This document shows, in pieces, positions 54,721 to 64,000 of a DNA stretch of 64,000 nt; within the stretch, counting starts at the first letter, position 1; each line of letters opens with the position of its first letter. Both the position numbers and the translations under genes were made by a program. The notes beneath the pieces were generated by a model. It did not search any database and was not told where the DNA came from. It saw only the letters and a list, made by a program, of their open reading frames with translations. The stretch is from Prado023 sp963747335 (GTDB taxonomy: Bacteria > Actinomycetota > Actinomycetes > S36-B12 > CAIYMF01), in contig CAVVEV010000006.1 of the NCBI GenBank assembly GCA_963747335.1, forward strand, positions 26,501 to 90,500, in the 5' to 3' direction.

Positions 54721-55909
54721 ATGTCCGGATCCGTGATCGTCGCAGGAGCTCGAACCCCGATGGGTCGGTTGCTCGGGTCCCTGAAGGGGTTCTCGGCCGC
54801 AGAGCTCGGGGGCATCGCCATCAAGGGCGCGCTGGAACGGGCAGGCGTTTCCGGTGACCAGGTGCGAGTACGTGATCATGGGCCACGTCATCCAGGCCGG
54901 AGGCGGGCAGATCTCCGCACGGCAGGCCGCGGTCGAGGCCGGGATTCCCATGTCGGTGCCCGCGCTGACCGTCAACAAGGTGTGCCTGTCGGGCATCAAC
55001 GCGATCGCCCTGGCCGATCACCTGATCAGTGCCGGTGAGTACGAGATCGTTGTTGCCGGTGGCATGGAGTCGATGACCAATGCGCCCCACCTGCTCACCG
55101 GCAGTCGCGAGGGTGTGAAGTACGGCGACTGGAAGATGCTGGACTCGATGTCGCACGACGCACTGTTCTGCTCCTTCGACCATGTGGCGATGGGCGAGTC
55201 GACCGAGCGATACAACTCGCGCTACGACCTCACCCGCGAGGAGCAGGACGCGTTCTCCGCCCGGTCGCACCAACTCGCGGCGCGGGCTCAGAAGGACGGC
55301 CTCTTCGACGACGAGATCGTGCCGGTGTCGATCCCGCAGCGCAAGGGTGACCCGATCGACTTCAGTGTCGATGAGGGCGTGCGCGGGGACACCACCGCCG
55401 AGTCACTCGCGCGGTTGCGCCCGGCCTTCACCAAGGACGGCACCATCACCGCAGGGTCCTCATCGCAGATCTCCGATGGTGCCGCCGCGGTGGTCGTGAT
55501 GAGCAAGGCCAAGGCCGAGGAGCTGGGCCTGACGTGGCTGGCCGAACTCGGCGCCCATGGCATGGTCGCCGGCCCGGACGCGTCGCTCCAGGAGCAGCCG
55601 GCCAATGCCGTGCTGAAGGCCTGCGAGCGGGAGGGCATCACCCCGGCCGACCTCGACCTCCTCGAGCTCAACGAGGCGTTCGCGGCCGTGGGCCTGGTGT
55701 CGACCAGGAAGCTGGGCGTGGATCCGGAGAAGGTCAACGTCAACGGTGGCGCGATCGCGATGGGCCATCCGGTCGGGATGTCCGGCGCGCGGATCGTGCT
55801 GCACCTGGCCCTGGAGCTCAAGCGGCGCGGCGGTGGCGTGGGGGCTGCGGCCCTCTGCGGCGGCGGCGGACAGGGCGACGGCCTGATCATCCGAGTCCCC
55901 AAGGCCTGA
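54721..55909 (+). CDS. Acetyl-CoA C-acetyltransferase (thiolase), frameshifted
   Basis: About 395 residues after correction. It condenses two acetyl-CoA to acetoacetyl-CoA, the entry to the C4 pathway. The N-terminal SVIVAGARTPMGRLLGSLKG is followed by an extra base near 54866; the family sequence resumes as EYVIMGHVIQAGGGQISARQAA. The nucleophile Cys is in TVNKVCLSGINAIALAD. The second active-site motifs are NVNGGAIAMGHPVGMSGAR (His) and ALCGGGGQGDGLIIR (Cys). The indel is likely a read error. Confidence 0.94.
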
Positions 55910-56019
55910 GCCGAGTCAGGTCGCGGCGTCCGGTGTGCGGCGTGGCCGCGGCGGTGCGATAGGCGTGGCTCGGGGCGGCGGGACGCGAGAGGTCCCGGCC
56001 GGGGGGAGAAGGAGTGTGC

Positions 56020-56983
56020 GTGGCGCGGAGCGTGGATGTCGATGAGCTGGTCGAGCGCGCCCTGGCGGGCGACCCCCGCTCGGTCGGCCGGCTGATCACG
56101 CTCGTCGAGGACGGCGCCCCACAGCTGCGGGCGCTCATGGCCGCGCTGGCGCCCGCGCTCGGGGGGCGCCCACATCGTGGGGCTCACCGGCTCGCCCGGG
56201 GTCGGCAAGTCCACCACGACCTCGGCGCTGGTCGCGCAGTTCCGCGCCGCAGGGCGCCGCGTCGGAGTGCTTGCGGTCGACCCGTCCTCACCGTTCTCCG
56301 GGGGGGCCCTGCTCGGCGACCGGATCCGGATGCAGGAGCACGCCACTGACCCGGAGGTGTTCATCCGCTCGATGGCCTCCCGTGGCCACCTCGGTGGGCT
56401 GGCCTCGGCGACCCCGCAGGCCGTGCGCGTCCTCGACGCGGCCGGCTGCGACCCGGTTCTCGTCGAGACGGTGGGAGTCGGGCAGTCGGAGGTGGAGGTC
56501 GCCGGCGAGGCGGACACCACCATCGTCCTGCTGGCACCGGGGATGGGCGACGGGATCCAGGCGGCCAAGGCGGGGATCCTCGAGGTCGGCGACATCTTCG
56601 TGGTGAACAAGGCCGACCGTGACGGGGCCGACTCCACCGCCCGCGAGCTGCGCCACATGATCAGCCTCGGCCCCTCGGGACAGGCGGGCGCATGGAAGCC
56701 ACCCGTGCTCAAGGTGATCGCCACCCGGGGTGAGGGGGTGTCCGAGGTGGTTGCCGCGATCGACGGGCATCGCGCCTGGCTGGAGTCCTCGGGAACGGGG
56801 GCCATGAGGCGCCGCCGCCGGGCACGCTCGGAGATCCAGGGGATCGCCCTGGCCGCGCTGCGGGCCCGGTTCGCCGGGATCGGGGGGGACGGCGCCCTCG
56901 AGGGGCTCGCCGACGATGTCGCAGCAGGACGCACCGACGCCTTCACGGCCGCCGACCGGCTCGTGGCAGAGGTCGCCGGCTGA
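56020..56983 (+). CDS. meaB: G-protein chaperone of acyl-CoA mutase (MeaB/ArgK), frameshifted
   Basis: About 320 residues after correction, from GTG 56020 with AGAAGGAG upstream. It is a SIMIBI-class GTPase that loads and protects adenosylcobalamin-dependent mutases. An extra G in a six-G run near 56167 breaks the frame just before the P-loop. The Walker A is VGLTGSPGVGKSTTTSAL; VLAVDPSSPFSGGALLGDRIRM, VETVGVGQSEVEVA and VVNKADRDGAD are the other G motifs. It lies 54 nt before the mutase gene, its expected client. Confidence 0.94.
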
Positions 56984-57024
56984 CCACGCGAGGTCCTCGG
57001 CCTACCCACCGGCACCGCGACGAG

Positions 57025-57030
57025 TACCGT
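57025..57030 (+). promoter_or_regulatory. -10-like TACCGT for a leaderless mutase transcript
   Basis: The hexamer lies 7 nt before ATG 57038, with no Shine-Dalgarno sequence. Confidence 0.4.
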
Positions 57031-57037
57031 GGCCTGC

Positions 57038-58729
57038 ATGAGCAGTTCTGAGGGTCGTTCCCGCTGGGAGGCGGACTTCGACGCCTCCGTCGAGTCGGGC
57101 AAGGTCCGCGACGCCGACTTCACCACACTCTCCGGTGACGAGGTCGCGCCCGTCTACGGCCCGCCGGACGGGGGCGAGCCGGTAGCCCAGATCGGTTGGC
57201 CGGGTCAGTTCCCCTTCACGCGCGGCCTGCACCCCACCGGCTACCGCGGCCGCCTGTGGACGATCCGGCAGTTCGCCGGCTTCGGCAACGCTGAGCAGAC
57301 CAACGGGCGGTTCCGCGACATCCTGGCGGCTGGCGGCGGTGGGCTCTCGGTGGCGTTCGACATGCCCACCCTCATGGGTCGGGACTCCGACGACGCCCTG
57401 GCCCGCGGCGAGGTGGGCCACTGCGGGGTCGCCATCGACTCCGCGGCAGACATGGAGGTGCTGTTCGCCGGGATCCCGCTGGCCGATGTCACGACCTCGA
57501 TGACGATCTCCGGACCGGCCGTGCCGATCTTCGCGATGTACGTGGTGGCCGCCGAGCGCCAGGGCGCGGACATCAGCCTGCTCGACGGCACCCTGCAGAC
57601 CGACATCTTCAAGGAGTACACCGCGCAGAAGGAGTGGCTGTTCGGCCCCGAGCCGCACCTGCGCCTGATCGGCGACCTGATGGAGTGGGTCGGCGCGAAC
57701 GTGCCGACGCTACAAGCCCCTGAGCGTGTCCGGCTACCACATCCGGGAGGCTGGGTCGACGGCCGCGCAGGAGCTCGCGTTCACGCTCGCCGACGGGTTC
57801 GGGTACGTCGAGCTGGGACTCTCCCGGGGCCTGGACGTCGACGAGTTCGCGCCCGGGCTGTCCTTCTTCTTCGACGCGCACATCGACTTCTTCGAGGAGA
57901 TCGCCAAGTTCCGGGCCGCACGGCGCATCTGGGCGCGGTGGCTGCGTGACGAGTACGGCGCGACCACCGACCGTGCGCAGTGGCTGCGCTTCCACACCCA
58001 GACCGCCGGGGTGAGCCTGACCGCGCCGCAGCCGGACAACAACATCGTCCGCACCGCGATCGAGGCGCTGGCCGCAGTCCTCGGCGGGACGAACTCGCTG
58101 CACACGAACGCCCTCGACGAGGTCCTCGCGCTCCCGAGCGAGAAGGCCGCGCAGATCGCGCTGCGCACCCAGCAGGTGATCGCTGAGGAGACCGGCGTGG
58201 CCAACGTCGCCGACCCGCTGGGCGGCAGCTGGTACGTCGAGGCCCTGACTGATCGCATCGAGGCGCAGGCGGAGGCGATCTTCGCCCAGATCCGCGAGCT
58301 CGGCGAACGCGGCAGCCCGATGGACGGCATCCCATCGGCCCCATCACCTCGGGCCTGCTGGCCGGCATCGAGACCGGATGGTTCACCGGGCTGATCGCCG
58401 ACGCCGCCTTCGAGCATCAGCGAGCCGTGGAGGACGGGCGCAAGCGGGTGGTCGGCGTCAACGTGAACATCGACGCCATCGAGTCGCCACTGGAGATCCT
58501 GCGGGTCTCCCACGAGGTCGAGCGCACGCAGGTGGCCCACCTCGCCGAACGGCGCGCAGCACGGGATCAGGCGGCCGTGGATAAGGCCCTTGGCCTCCTG
58601 GCTGACGGCGCCCGCACCGACACCAACCTCGTCCCGCTGCTGATCGACGCAGCCCGTGCCGAGTCCACGCTCGGCGAGATGTGCGACGTCCTTCGCGCGG
58701 AGTGGGGCACGTACCGCGAGCCGATCTGA
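57038..58729 (+). CDS. icmA: Acyl-CoA mutase large subunit, isobutyryl-CoA mutase-like; two frameshifts
   Basis: About 563 residues after correction. It is a B12-dependent mutase TIM barrel without its own B12 domain. The sequence WTIRQFAGFGNAEQTNGRF has Phe where methylmalonyl-CoA mutase has Tyr, as in isobutyryl-CoA mutase large subunit. Further typical parts are SVAFDMPTLMGRDSDDALARGEVGHCGVAID and SGYHIREAGSTAAQELAFTL. An extra C near 57711 and a missing base near 58334 break the frame; the third part begins PITSGLLAGIETGWFTG and ends EWGTYREPI. A small B12 subunit is required and is not in this window. Confidence 0.85.
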
Positions 58730-58731
58730 CC

Positions 58732-59503
58732 TCAGGAGCTGGCAGGTCCGGACCCTCGCGGTGCACGGATGTCCGCAAGCACGGCCAGCACCTCGACCAT
58801 GGCCTGCGGATCGCGCACCCGGTGGCGGGCCACGCTCTCCCCGGGTCCGACCTTGATGGAGATGTCCGTGGGGCGGAGGACAGCCATCGCCGACTCGTCG
58901 GTGACATCGTCGCCGGCGAAGAGCACGCGGCGCTCGGGGTCCGACTCGATGAGGGCACGAAGCGCGGATCCCTTGTCCAGTGGGCGCATCGACAGCTCGA
59001 TGACCAGCTTGCCCTCGAGGCTGAAGGTGCCGGGCAGGAGGTCGGTGAGGCCCCGAACGCGTTCCAGGACGTGCTCCGCGTCGGGCTCCGAGCACCCCCG
59101 CACGTGCACGGCGAGCCCGGCGGGCTTGTCCTCGATGCGCACCCCCGGGATCGCCCCCACGCAGTGGGCGACGTGGGCCCGGATCTCGGTCAGCGTGGTC
59201 GTCTCCCCGGCATCCAGGGTCAGGTCGGCACCGATCTCCTGTCCGTGCGAGCCGACGAGGGTGGCAACTCCAGCAGCCCCGCTGACGGCGGCGAGGTCAC
59301 GCCGCGATCGTCCGGAGACCAGTACGACCTCGGTCGCGGGAGAGGCGGAGATCCGCCCCAGCAGTTCCAGCGTCCCCGGCACTGGTCGGGCCTCGGACGG
59401 CACGGCGACGATCGGGGAGATCGTCCCGTCGAAGTCCAGCGCGACCAGCAGCCGCTCGGCTCCGGCCAGCGTCCACGAGGGCCGCGAGCAGGTCAGGGGG
59501 CAT
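58732..59503 (-). CDS. otsB: Trehalose-6-phosphate phosphatase, frameshifted near N-terminus
   Basis: About 257 residues after correction, from ATG 59503. An indel near 59470 separates MPPDLLAALVDAG from the rest. The HAD phosphatase motifs are VALDFDGTISPIVAV (nucleophile Asp), VVLVSGRSRRDL, DKGSALRALIES and LFAGDDVTDESAMAVL. It releases phosphate from the OtsA product. Its start overlaps the otsA stop by 11 nt. otsB converges with the mutase gene, 3 nt away. Confidence 0.9.
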
Positions 59504-60966
59504 CGGGGTCGTCCGATGGGTCGAGAGCCGCCAGGAAGTCATCTGCCCACTTGGCCACGTCATCGGTGGTGACCCCGGAGCGCAGCGCCTTCATTCGTGC
59601 CGCTGCGGCCGCCCCCGGTTCCGCCAGGGCGCCCATGATCGCCCCCTTCATGCCGCGGATGTCGTAGGGGTTGACCAGCCAGGCCTGCGTCATCTGCTCA
59701 GCGGCTCCGGTGAACTCGCTGAGCACCAGGGCCCCACGGTTGTCGACCTTGGCGGCCACGTACTCCTTGGCCACGAGGTTCATGCCGTCGCGCAGCGGGG
59801 TCACCAGCATCACGTCCGCCGCGACGTACAGGGCGGCGAGCTCCTCGGGGGCCATCGCCTGGTGCATGTAGTGGATCGGGTTCGTGCCGACCGGTCCCAG
59901 CGACCCGTTGGCGCGGCTGACGAGCAGCTCCACGTCGTCGCGGATCTTCTGGTACTCCTCCACCTTGGCCCGTGTCGGCGGCGCGACCTGGATGAAGGCG
60001 GTCCGACCGGGATCCAGGCTCGCCGTCGAGCATGAGCTCGGTGACTGCCTGGATGCGCACGTCGATGCCCTTGGTGTAGTCCAGGCGGTCCACTCCGAGG
60101 AGCAGGACGTCGGGGTCCCCGACGTCAGCGCGGATCTGCTTGGCACGTTGCTGGACCTCGGGCAGCCCTGCCAGCTCGGCGTAGTCGCTGGCCCTGATCC
60201 CGATCGGGAACGCTCGCGTGGCGACTGGGCGTGCGCCACCGGACTGTGCGACATGGAGCTCACCGTGATAGTCCACGACATCGGCGAAGCGGCGCGCCGC
60301 CCGCTGGAAGTTGATGACCGCGTCGGTGGTCTGGAACCCGACCACGTCGGATCCCAGCAGCCCCTCGATGACCTGGGATCGCCAGGGCAGCTCGCTGAAG
60401 ATCTCGATCGGCGGGAACGGGATGTGCAGGAAGAACCCGATCCGCAGGTCGGGCCTGCGGGCCCGGAGAAGGGCGGGGAGCAGCTGGAGCTGGTAGTCGT
60501 GGACCCACACTCGAGCCCCCGTGATCGCGGTGCCTGCCACGAGGTCGGCGAAGCGCTCGTTGACCGCGCGGTGGGCCTCGTACTCACTGCGGTGGTACAC
60601 GGGCGCCACGATCCGCCCGTGGTAGTTGGGCCATAGCGCTGCGTTGGAGAAGCCGTCGTAGTGCGCGGTGACCTCGGCCTGGGTCAGCGGCACCGGCACC
60701 AGGTGCACCTCGCCGACCTTCTCCGGGACCTCCGGCCCGGCCGTGGTGGCGTCGGCGTCACTGAACTGTCCGCTCCAGCCGACCCACACCGCCTCGGTCT
60801 CCCGCAGGACCGACTCCATCGCCGAGACAAGGCCGCCGGGCGCCCGGCGCCAGCCCTCCTCGGCATCGAACTCCACCGGCAGCCGGTTGGCCACGATCAC
60901 CAGGTCCGGCCCCTCCTGATGCTCGCGCCCCCGGCGCCACCACTTGGTCTCAGTACTCACCGTCAC
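59493..60966 (-). CDS. otsA: Trehalose-6-phosphate synthase, frameshifted
   Basis: About 490 residues after correction, from GTG 60966. It is a GT20 enzyme joining glucose from UDP-glucose or another nucleotide sugar to glucose-6-phosphate. Family motifs are LVIVANRLPVEF, ALWPNYHG, VWVHDYQLQLLPALLRARRP, FFLHIPFPPIEIFSELPWR, LLLGVDRLDYTKGIDVRIQA and, after the indel near 60017, SLDPGRTAFIQVAPPTRAKV and TPLRDGMNLVAKEYVAAK. The first residues overlap the end of the treS reading frame, indicating one operon. Confidence 0.93.
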
Positions 60967-61048
60967 TCACTTCCCCTCGTGCTCAGCGTCGGTCGCGCCG
61001 TCGAGCGGTGCATCGTCCTGTGGGACGTCGCCGGCCGCGACCAGCGCG

Positions 61049-62733
61049 TCATCGGTCCGTGTCCTCGAACAGCTCGAACATCAGGAAGCCGAACGGTGGC
61101 AGGGTCAGCAGGTAGGGCAGGTCGCCGATACCGGGGGAACTCCACGCCACCGATCAGTTCGACCGGCCGTCGCCACGCGTAGTCCTGGAGGCTGAGCTCC
61201 ACCGGTTGGGCGGCGGCGGAGAAGTTGGCCACGCACAGGATCGCCCGATGCCGCGCCTCGGCTGGGGTGCGCAGGTAGGCCAGCACCGCGTTGTTCGAGT
61301 CCTCCAGCAGGACCAGCCCACCGAGGCCGAAGATCGGGTGCTCCCGGCGGATCTGGATCATGCGCCGCATCCACTGCAGGAACGAGGCGTTGTTCCGTCG
61401 GCTGGACTCCACGTTCTTCGCCCCGAACCCGTACACCGGGTCCATCGAGGGTGGCAGGTACACCTGGGCGAAGTCGGCCTTGGAGAACCCGCCGTTGCGG
61501 TCCGGGGTCCACTGCATCGGGGTGCGCACCCCGTCGCGATCGCCGAGGTTGATGTTGTCGCCCATCCCGATCTCGTCGCCGTAGTACGAGGATCGGCGTC
61601 CCGGGGAGCGTGAAGAGCAGGGAGTGCAGCAGCTCGGCCTGCCGGCGGTCGCCGTCGACGAGCGGGAACAGCCGACGGCTGATGCCCACGTTGCGGCGCA
61701 TCCGCGGGTCGGTGGCGTACTGCTGGTACATGTAGTCGCGCTCCTCGTCGGTGACCATCTCCAGGGTCAGCTCGTCGTGGTTGCGCAGGAAGATCCCCCA
61801 CTGGCAGCCGTCGGGGATGTCCGGGATGCCCGGCGAGGATGTCGTGCACCGCGGAGGCCTCCTGCCGGCGCAGGGCCATGAACATGCGCGGCATCAGCGG
61901 GAAGTGGAAGCACATGTGGCACTCGTCGCCGTCGCCGAAGTACTCCACCACGTCCTCGGGCCACTGGTTGGCCTCCGCGAGCAGGACCGTGCCTGGGAAC
62001 CGGGCGTCGACGTGCGCGCGCAGCTCGCGCAGGAAGTCGTGCGTGGCCGGGAGGTTCTCGCCGTTCGTGCCGTCGGCCTCGAACAGGTAGGGCACCGCGT
62101 CGAGGCGGAACCCGTCGAGACCCAGGGCCAGCCAGTGGTCGACGACGTCGAGCATCGCCTGGCGGACCTCGGGGTTGTTGTAGTTGAGGTCCGGGTGGTG
62201 GCTGTAGAAGCGGTGCCAGTAGAACTGGCCCGGTGCCGTCCCAGGCCCAGTTGCTCGACTCGGAGTCGACGAAGATGATGCGGGCCTCGGACCATCGGCG
62301 AGTCGTCGTCGTTCCACACGTACCAGTCGGACTTCGGGTTGTCGCGGCTGGAGCGTGACTCCTGGAACCACGCGTGCTGGTCGGAGGTGTGGTTCACGAC
62401 CATGTCCGCGATGACCCGGATCCCGCGCTTGTGCGCCTCCTCGATCAGGGTGATCGCGTCGTTCATGGTCCCGTAGTCCGGGTGCACCTTCAGGAAGTCG
62501 GCGATGTCGTAGCCGCCGTCGCGCAGCGGTGAGTCGTAGAACGGCAGCAGCCAGAGGCAGTCCACCCCCAGCCACTGCAGGTAGTCCAGCTTGGCGGTCA
62601 GCCCGCGCAGGTCGCCGTTCCCGTCGGCGGTGGCGTCGTAGAAGCCGCGCACGAACACCTCGTAGACCACGGCGTTGCGGTACCACTGGGAGTCGGCGTC
62701 GCGCGCCTGGACGATCGATCCGGAGGTCGGCAT
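61049..62733 (-). CDS. treS: Trehalose synthase (maltose alpha-glucosyltransferase), multiply frameshifted
   Basis: GH13 enzyme interconverting maltose and trehalose, also supplying the maltokinase/GlgE route. From ATG 62733: WYRNAVVYEVFVRGFYDATADG. Typical regions follow in changing frames: DGFRLDAVPYLFEADGTNGENLP (nucleophile Asp), VLLAEANQWPEDVVEYFGDG (acid Glu), FLRNHDELTLEMVTDEERDYM, and DRDGVRTPMQWTPDRNGGFS. The frame changes near 62292, 62237, 61835, 61590 and 61130. After the last change the ending is LPYLLTLPPFGFLMFELFED with TGA at 61049-61051; if another indel exists the protein could extend to about 60966. No maltokinase domain is seen. Confidence 0.88.
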
Positions 62734-62740
62734 GTCCTTG

Positions 62741-62878
62741 AGGCTAGTTGCCGTCGTGGTCCGAGGGCCAGCGAGCAACCCACTCGCGACACCTTGTGAC
62801 GCAGCGGTCGTCGGTCCGCGGTTCGCTCGACTGCATGACCAGGGCTGGCTGCCAGCACGGTTCCGCGGATGGGAGAAT
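62741..62878. promoter_or_regulatory. Divergent treS / thioredoxin promoters
   Basis: On the minus strand TAGCCT (62746-62741) lies 7 nt before the treS ATG. On the plus strand the weaker GAGAAT (62873-62878) lies 7 nt before ATG 62886. The 152-bp gap has no gene. Confidence 0.4.
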
Positions 62879-62885
62879 GCCCGCC

Positions 62886-63827
62886 ATGAGCAATCTCTCT
62901 GGATACGGAGCCGTCGATCTCGCAGCCCTGGCCGCAGCCCGCGAGGCCCAGGCCAGGCTGAGGCCCGCGCCGCCGAGCGCACGGCGAACCCCCACGTCCT
63001 ACCGGTCGTCGTTGACGTGACCGATGCGAGCTTCCAGGTCGACGTGATGGACGCCTCGATGCAGGTGCCCATCGTCCTGGACCTCTGGGCCACCTGGTGC
63101 GGCCCGTGCAAGGCGCTGTCGCCGATCCTCGAGCGGCTGGCCGACGAGTACGCGGGCCGGTGGGTCCTGGCCAAGGTGGACGTCGATGCCAACCCGGCGA
63201 TCGCCCAGGCCTTCCAGGTCCAGTCGATCCCCAGTGTGTTCGCCGTGGTCGGCGGACGCCCGCTTCCGCTGTTCCAGGGCGCGCTGCCCGAGCAGCAGAT
63301 CCGGGCCTACCTCGAGGAGCTGCTCACGCTCGCGGAGGCCAACGGCGTGAACGGAACGGTGGCGGGCGCCGCGGGCGCAGGGCAGCCCGACCAGGCAGTG
63401 GCGAAGCCGGCGGCCGACCCCCGGATGGAGGCGGCCTACGACGCCATCGAGGCGGGGGACTGGGCAGCCGCCCGCTCCGCCTACCAGTCGATCCTCGACA
63501 CTGCTCCGGCCGATCCGGTCGCCAGGGCTGGGCTGGCCCTGGTGGGTGTCTTCGAGCGGGTCGACGGAGCTGAACACTCCGCCGTCCTGGCTGCCGCAGA
63601 CGCTGCCCCCGACGACATCGACGCACAGGAGCGAGCGGCCGACGTCCTGGTCCTCGATGGCCGACCGGTCGAGGCCTTCGCCCGGCTCACCGGGGCGATC
63701 AGGCTCCACCGCCGGCGGCGACCGTGACCGCGTGCGCACGCACCTGCTCGACCTCTTCGAGGTCGTGGGCCCGGACGACCCGGCCGTTGCCCGCGCACGT
63801 ATCGACCTGGCCAACGCCCTGTTCTGA
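62886..63827 (+). CDS. Thioredoxin-domain protein with TPR-like tail (YbbN/CnoX-like), two frameshifts
   Basis: About 313 residues after correction. It begins MSNLSGYGAVDLAALAAARE, then a missing base near 62955 shifts the frame before AERTANPHVLPVVVDVTDAS. The thioredoxin domain has LDLWATWCGPCKALSPILERL with the CGPC redox pair. A helical tail (RMEAAYDAIEAGDWAAARSAYQSIL, DPVARAGLALVGVF) resembles TPR repeats. An extra C near 63705 precedes the ending HLLDLFEVVGPDDPAVARARIDLANALF. Relatives act as chaperone-like thioredoxin proteins. The indels are probably read errors. Confidence 0.88.
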
Positions 63828-63889
63828 CCTGAGGTGCTGGCCCCCAGCACCACGGATGAGAGCCACAGTCCCCCGGCACCCCCGCTTGC

Positions 63890-63941
63890 GTGATCCATTC
63901 CCCTTGTGGACGCCAGAAGCGCGCCAAGGTGAATGGATCAC
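63890..63941. terminator. Hairpin downstream of the thioredoxin gene
   Basis: Two 17-nt arms (63890-63906 and 63925-63941) pair with one mismatch around an 18-nt loop, 62 nt after the stop. The remaining 59 nt of the window are GC-rich and show no identifiable gene. Confidence 0.65.
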
Positions 63942-64000
63942 CGCGGAGGGGGCGGCCGCAGCCGGCCAGCTCCGCTGGCTCGGCGGCGGCGGTTGCCTGC

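Overview
The window comes from the chromosome of a high-GC actinobacterium. The evidence is the GC-rich codon use, the gene order lysA-hom-thrC-thrB-rho-rpmE-prfA ... prmC-sua5-glyA-wecA-atpIBEFHAGDC-pduO-murA, the mismatch endonuclease NucS, an Asp in place of the MurA catalytic Cys, an ethylmalonyl-CoA pathway and OtsA/OtsB/TreS trehalose genes. The genus cannot be named from the sequence alone. The order resembles the Streptomyces-type core layout, so most of the window is vertically inherited core.

Layout. 1-5 kb: the 3' end of a cell-wall-anchored adhesin-like gene, then an IS1634-type insertion sequence flanked by about 170-bp direct repeats that carry the start of a small secreted acidic-repeat protein, then a formate/nitrite-family channel and tRNA-Arg(CCG). 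5-6.3 kb: a DUF559-type nuclease-fold gene bracketed by two 75-nt palindrome-ended repeats. 6.4-19 kb: argS, a YihY membrane protein, lysA, the hom-thrC-thrB threonine operon, rho, an MFS exporter, rpmE and prfA. 19.4-24.8 kb: a two-component system and an osmoprotectant ABC importer with a permease/binding-protein fusion, lying between prfA and prmC. 24.9-37 kb: prmC, sua5, glyA, wecA and the complete F-type ATP synthase operon. 37-45 kb: cobalamin adenosyltransferase, murA, 3-hydroxybutyryl-CoA dehydrogenase with ethylmalonyl-CoA mutase, nucS and a double-module acyl-CoA dehydrogenase. 45.5-51 kb: a tightly coupled operon of hybrid kinase, receiver, receiver-cyclase and ATP-grasp ligase. 52-59 kb: crotonyl-CoA carboxylase/reductase, epimerase, thiolase, MeaB and a mutase large subunit. 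58.7-64 kb: otsB, otsA and treS on the minus strand, and a thioredoxin/TPR protein.

How the genes work together. Thiolase, 3-hydroxybutyryl-CoA dehydrogenase, Ccr, epimerase and Ecm are successive or supporting steps of acetyl-CoA assimilation through ethylmalonyl-CoA. PduO makes the adenosylcobalamin and MeaB protects the mutases that use it. A nearly identical 20-bp palindrome lies in front of both hbd and ccr, 14.8 kb apart, and suggests one shared regulator.

Two general properties stand out. Many genes have a TANNNT hexamer 5-7 nt before the start codon, which predicts leaderless mRNAs. At least 20 otherwise intact genes or gene parts contain single-base indels, nearly all extra G or C residues. 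These occur even in atpA and murA and are better explained by sequencing or assembly error than by gene decay.
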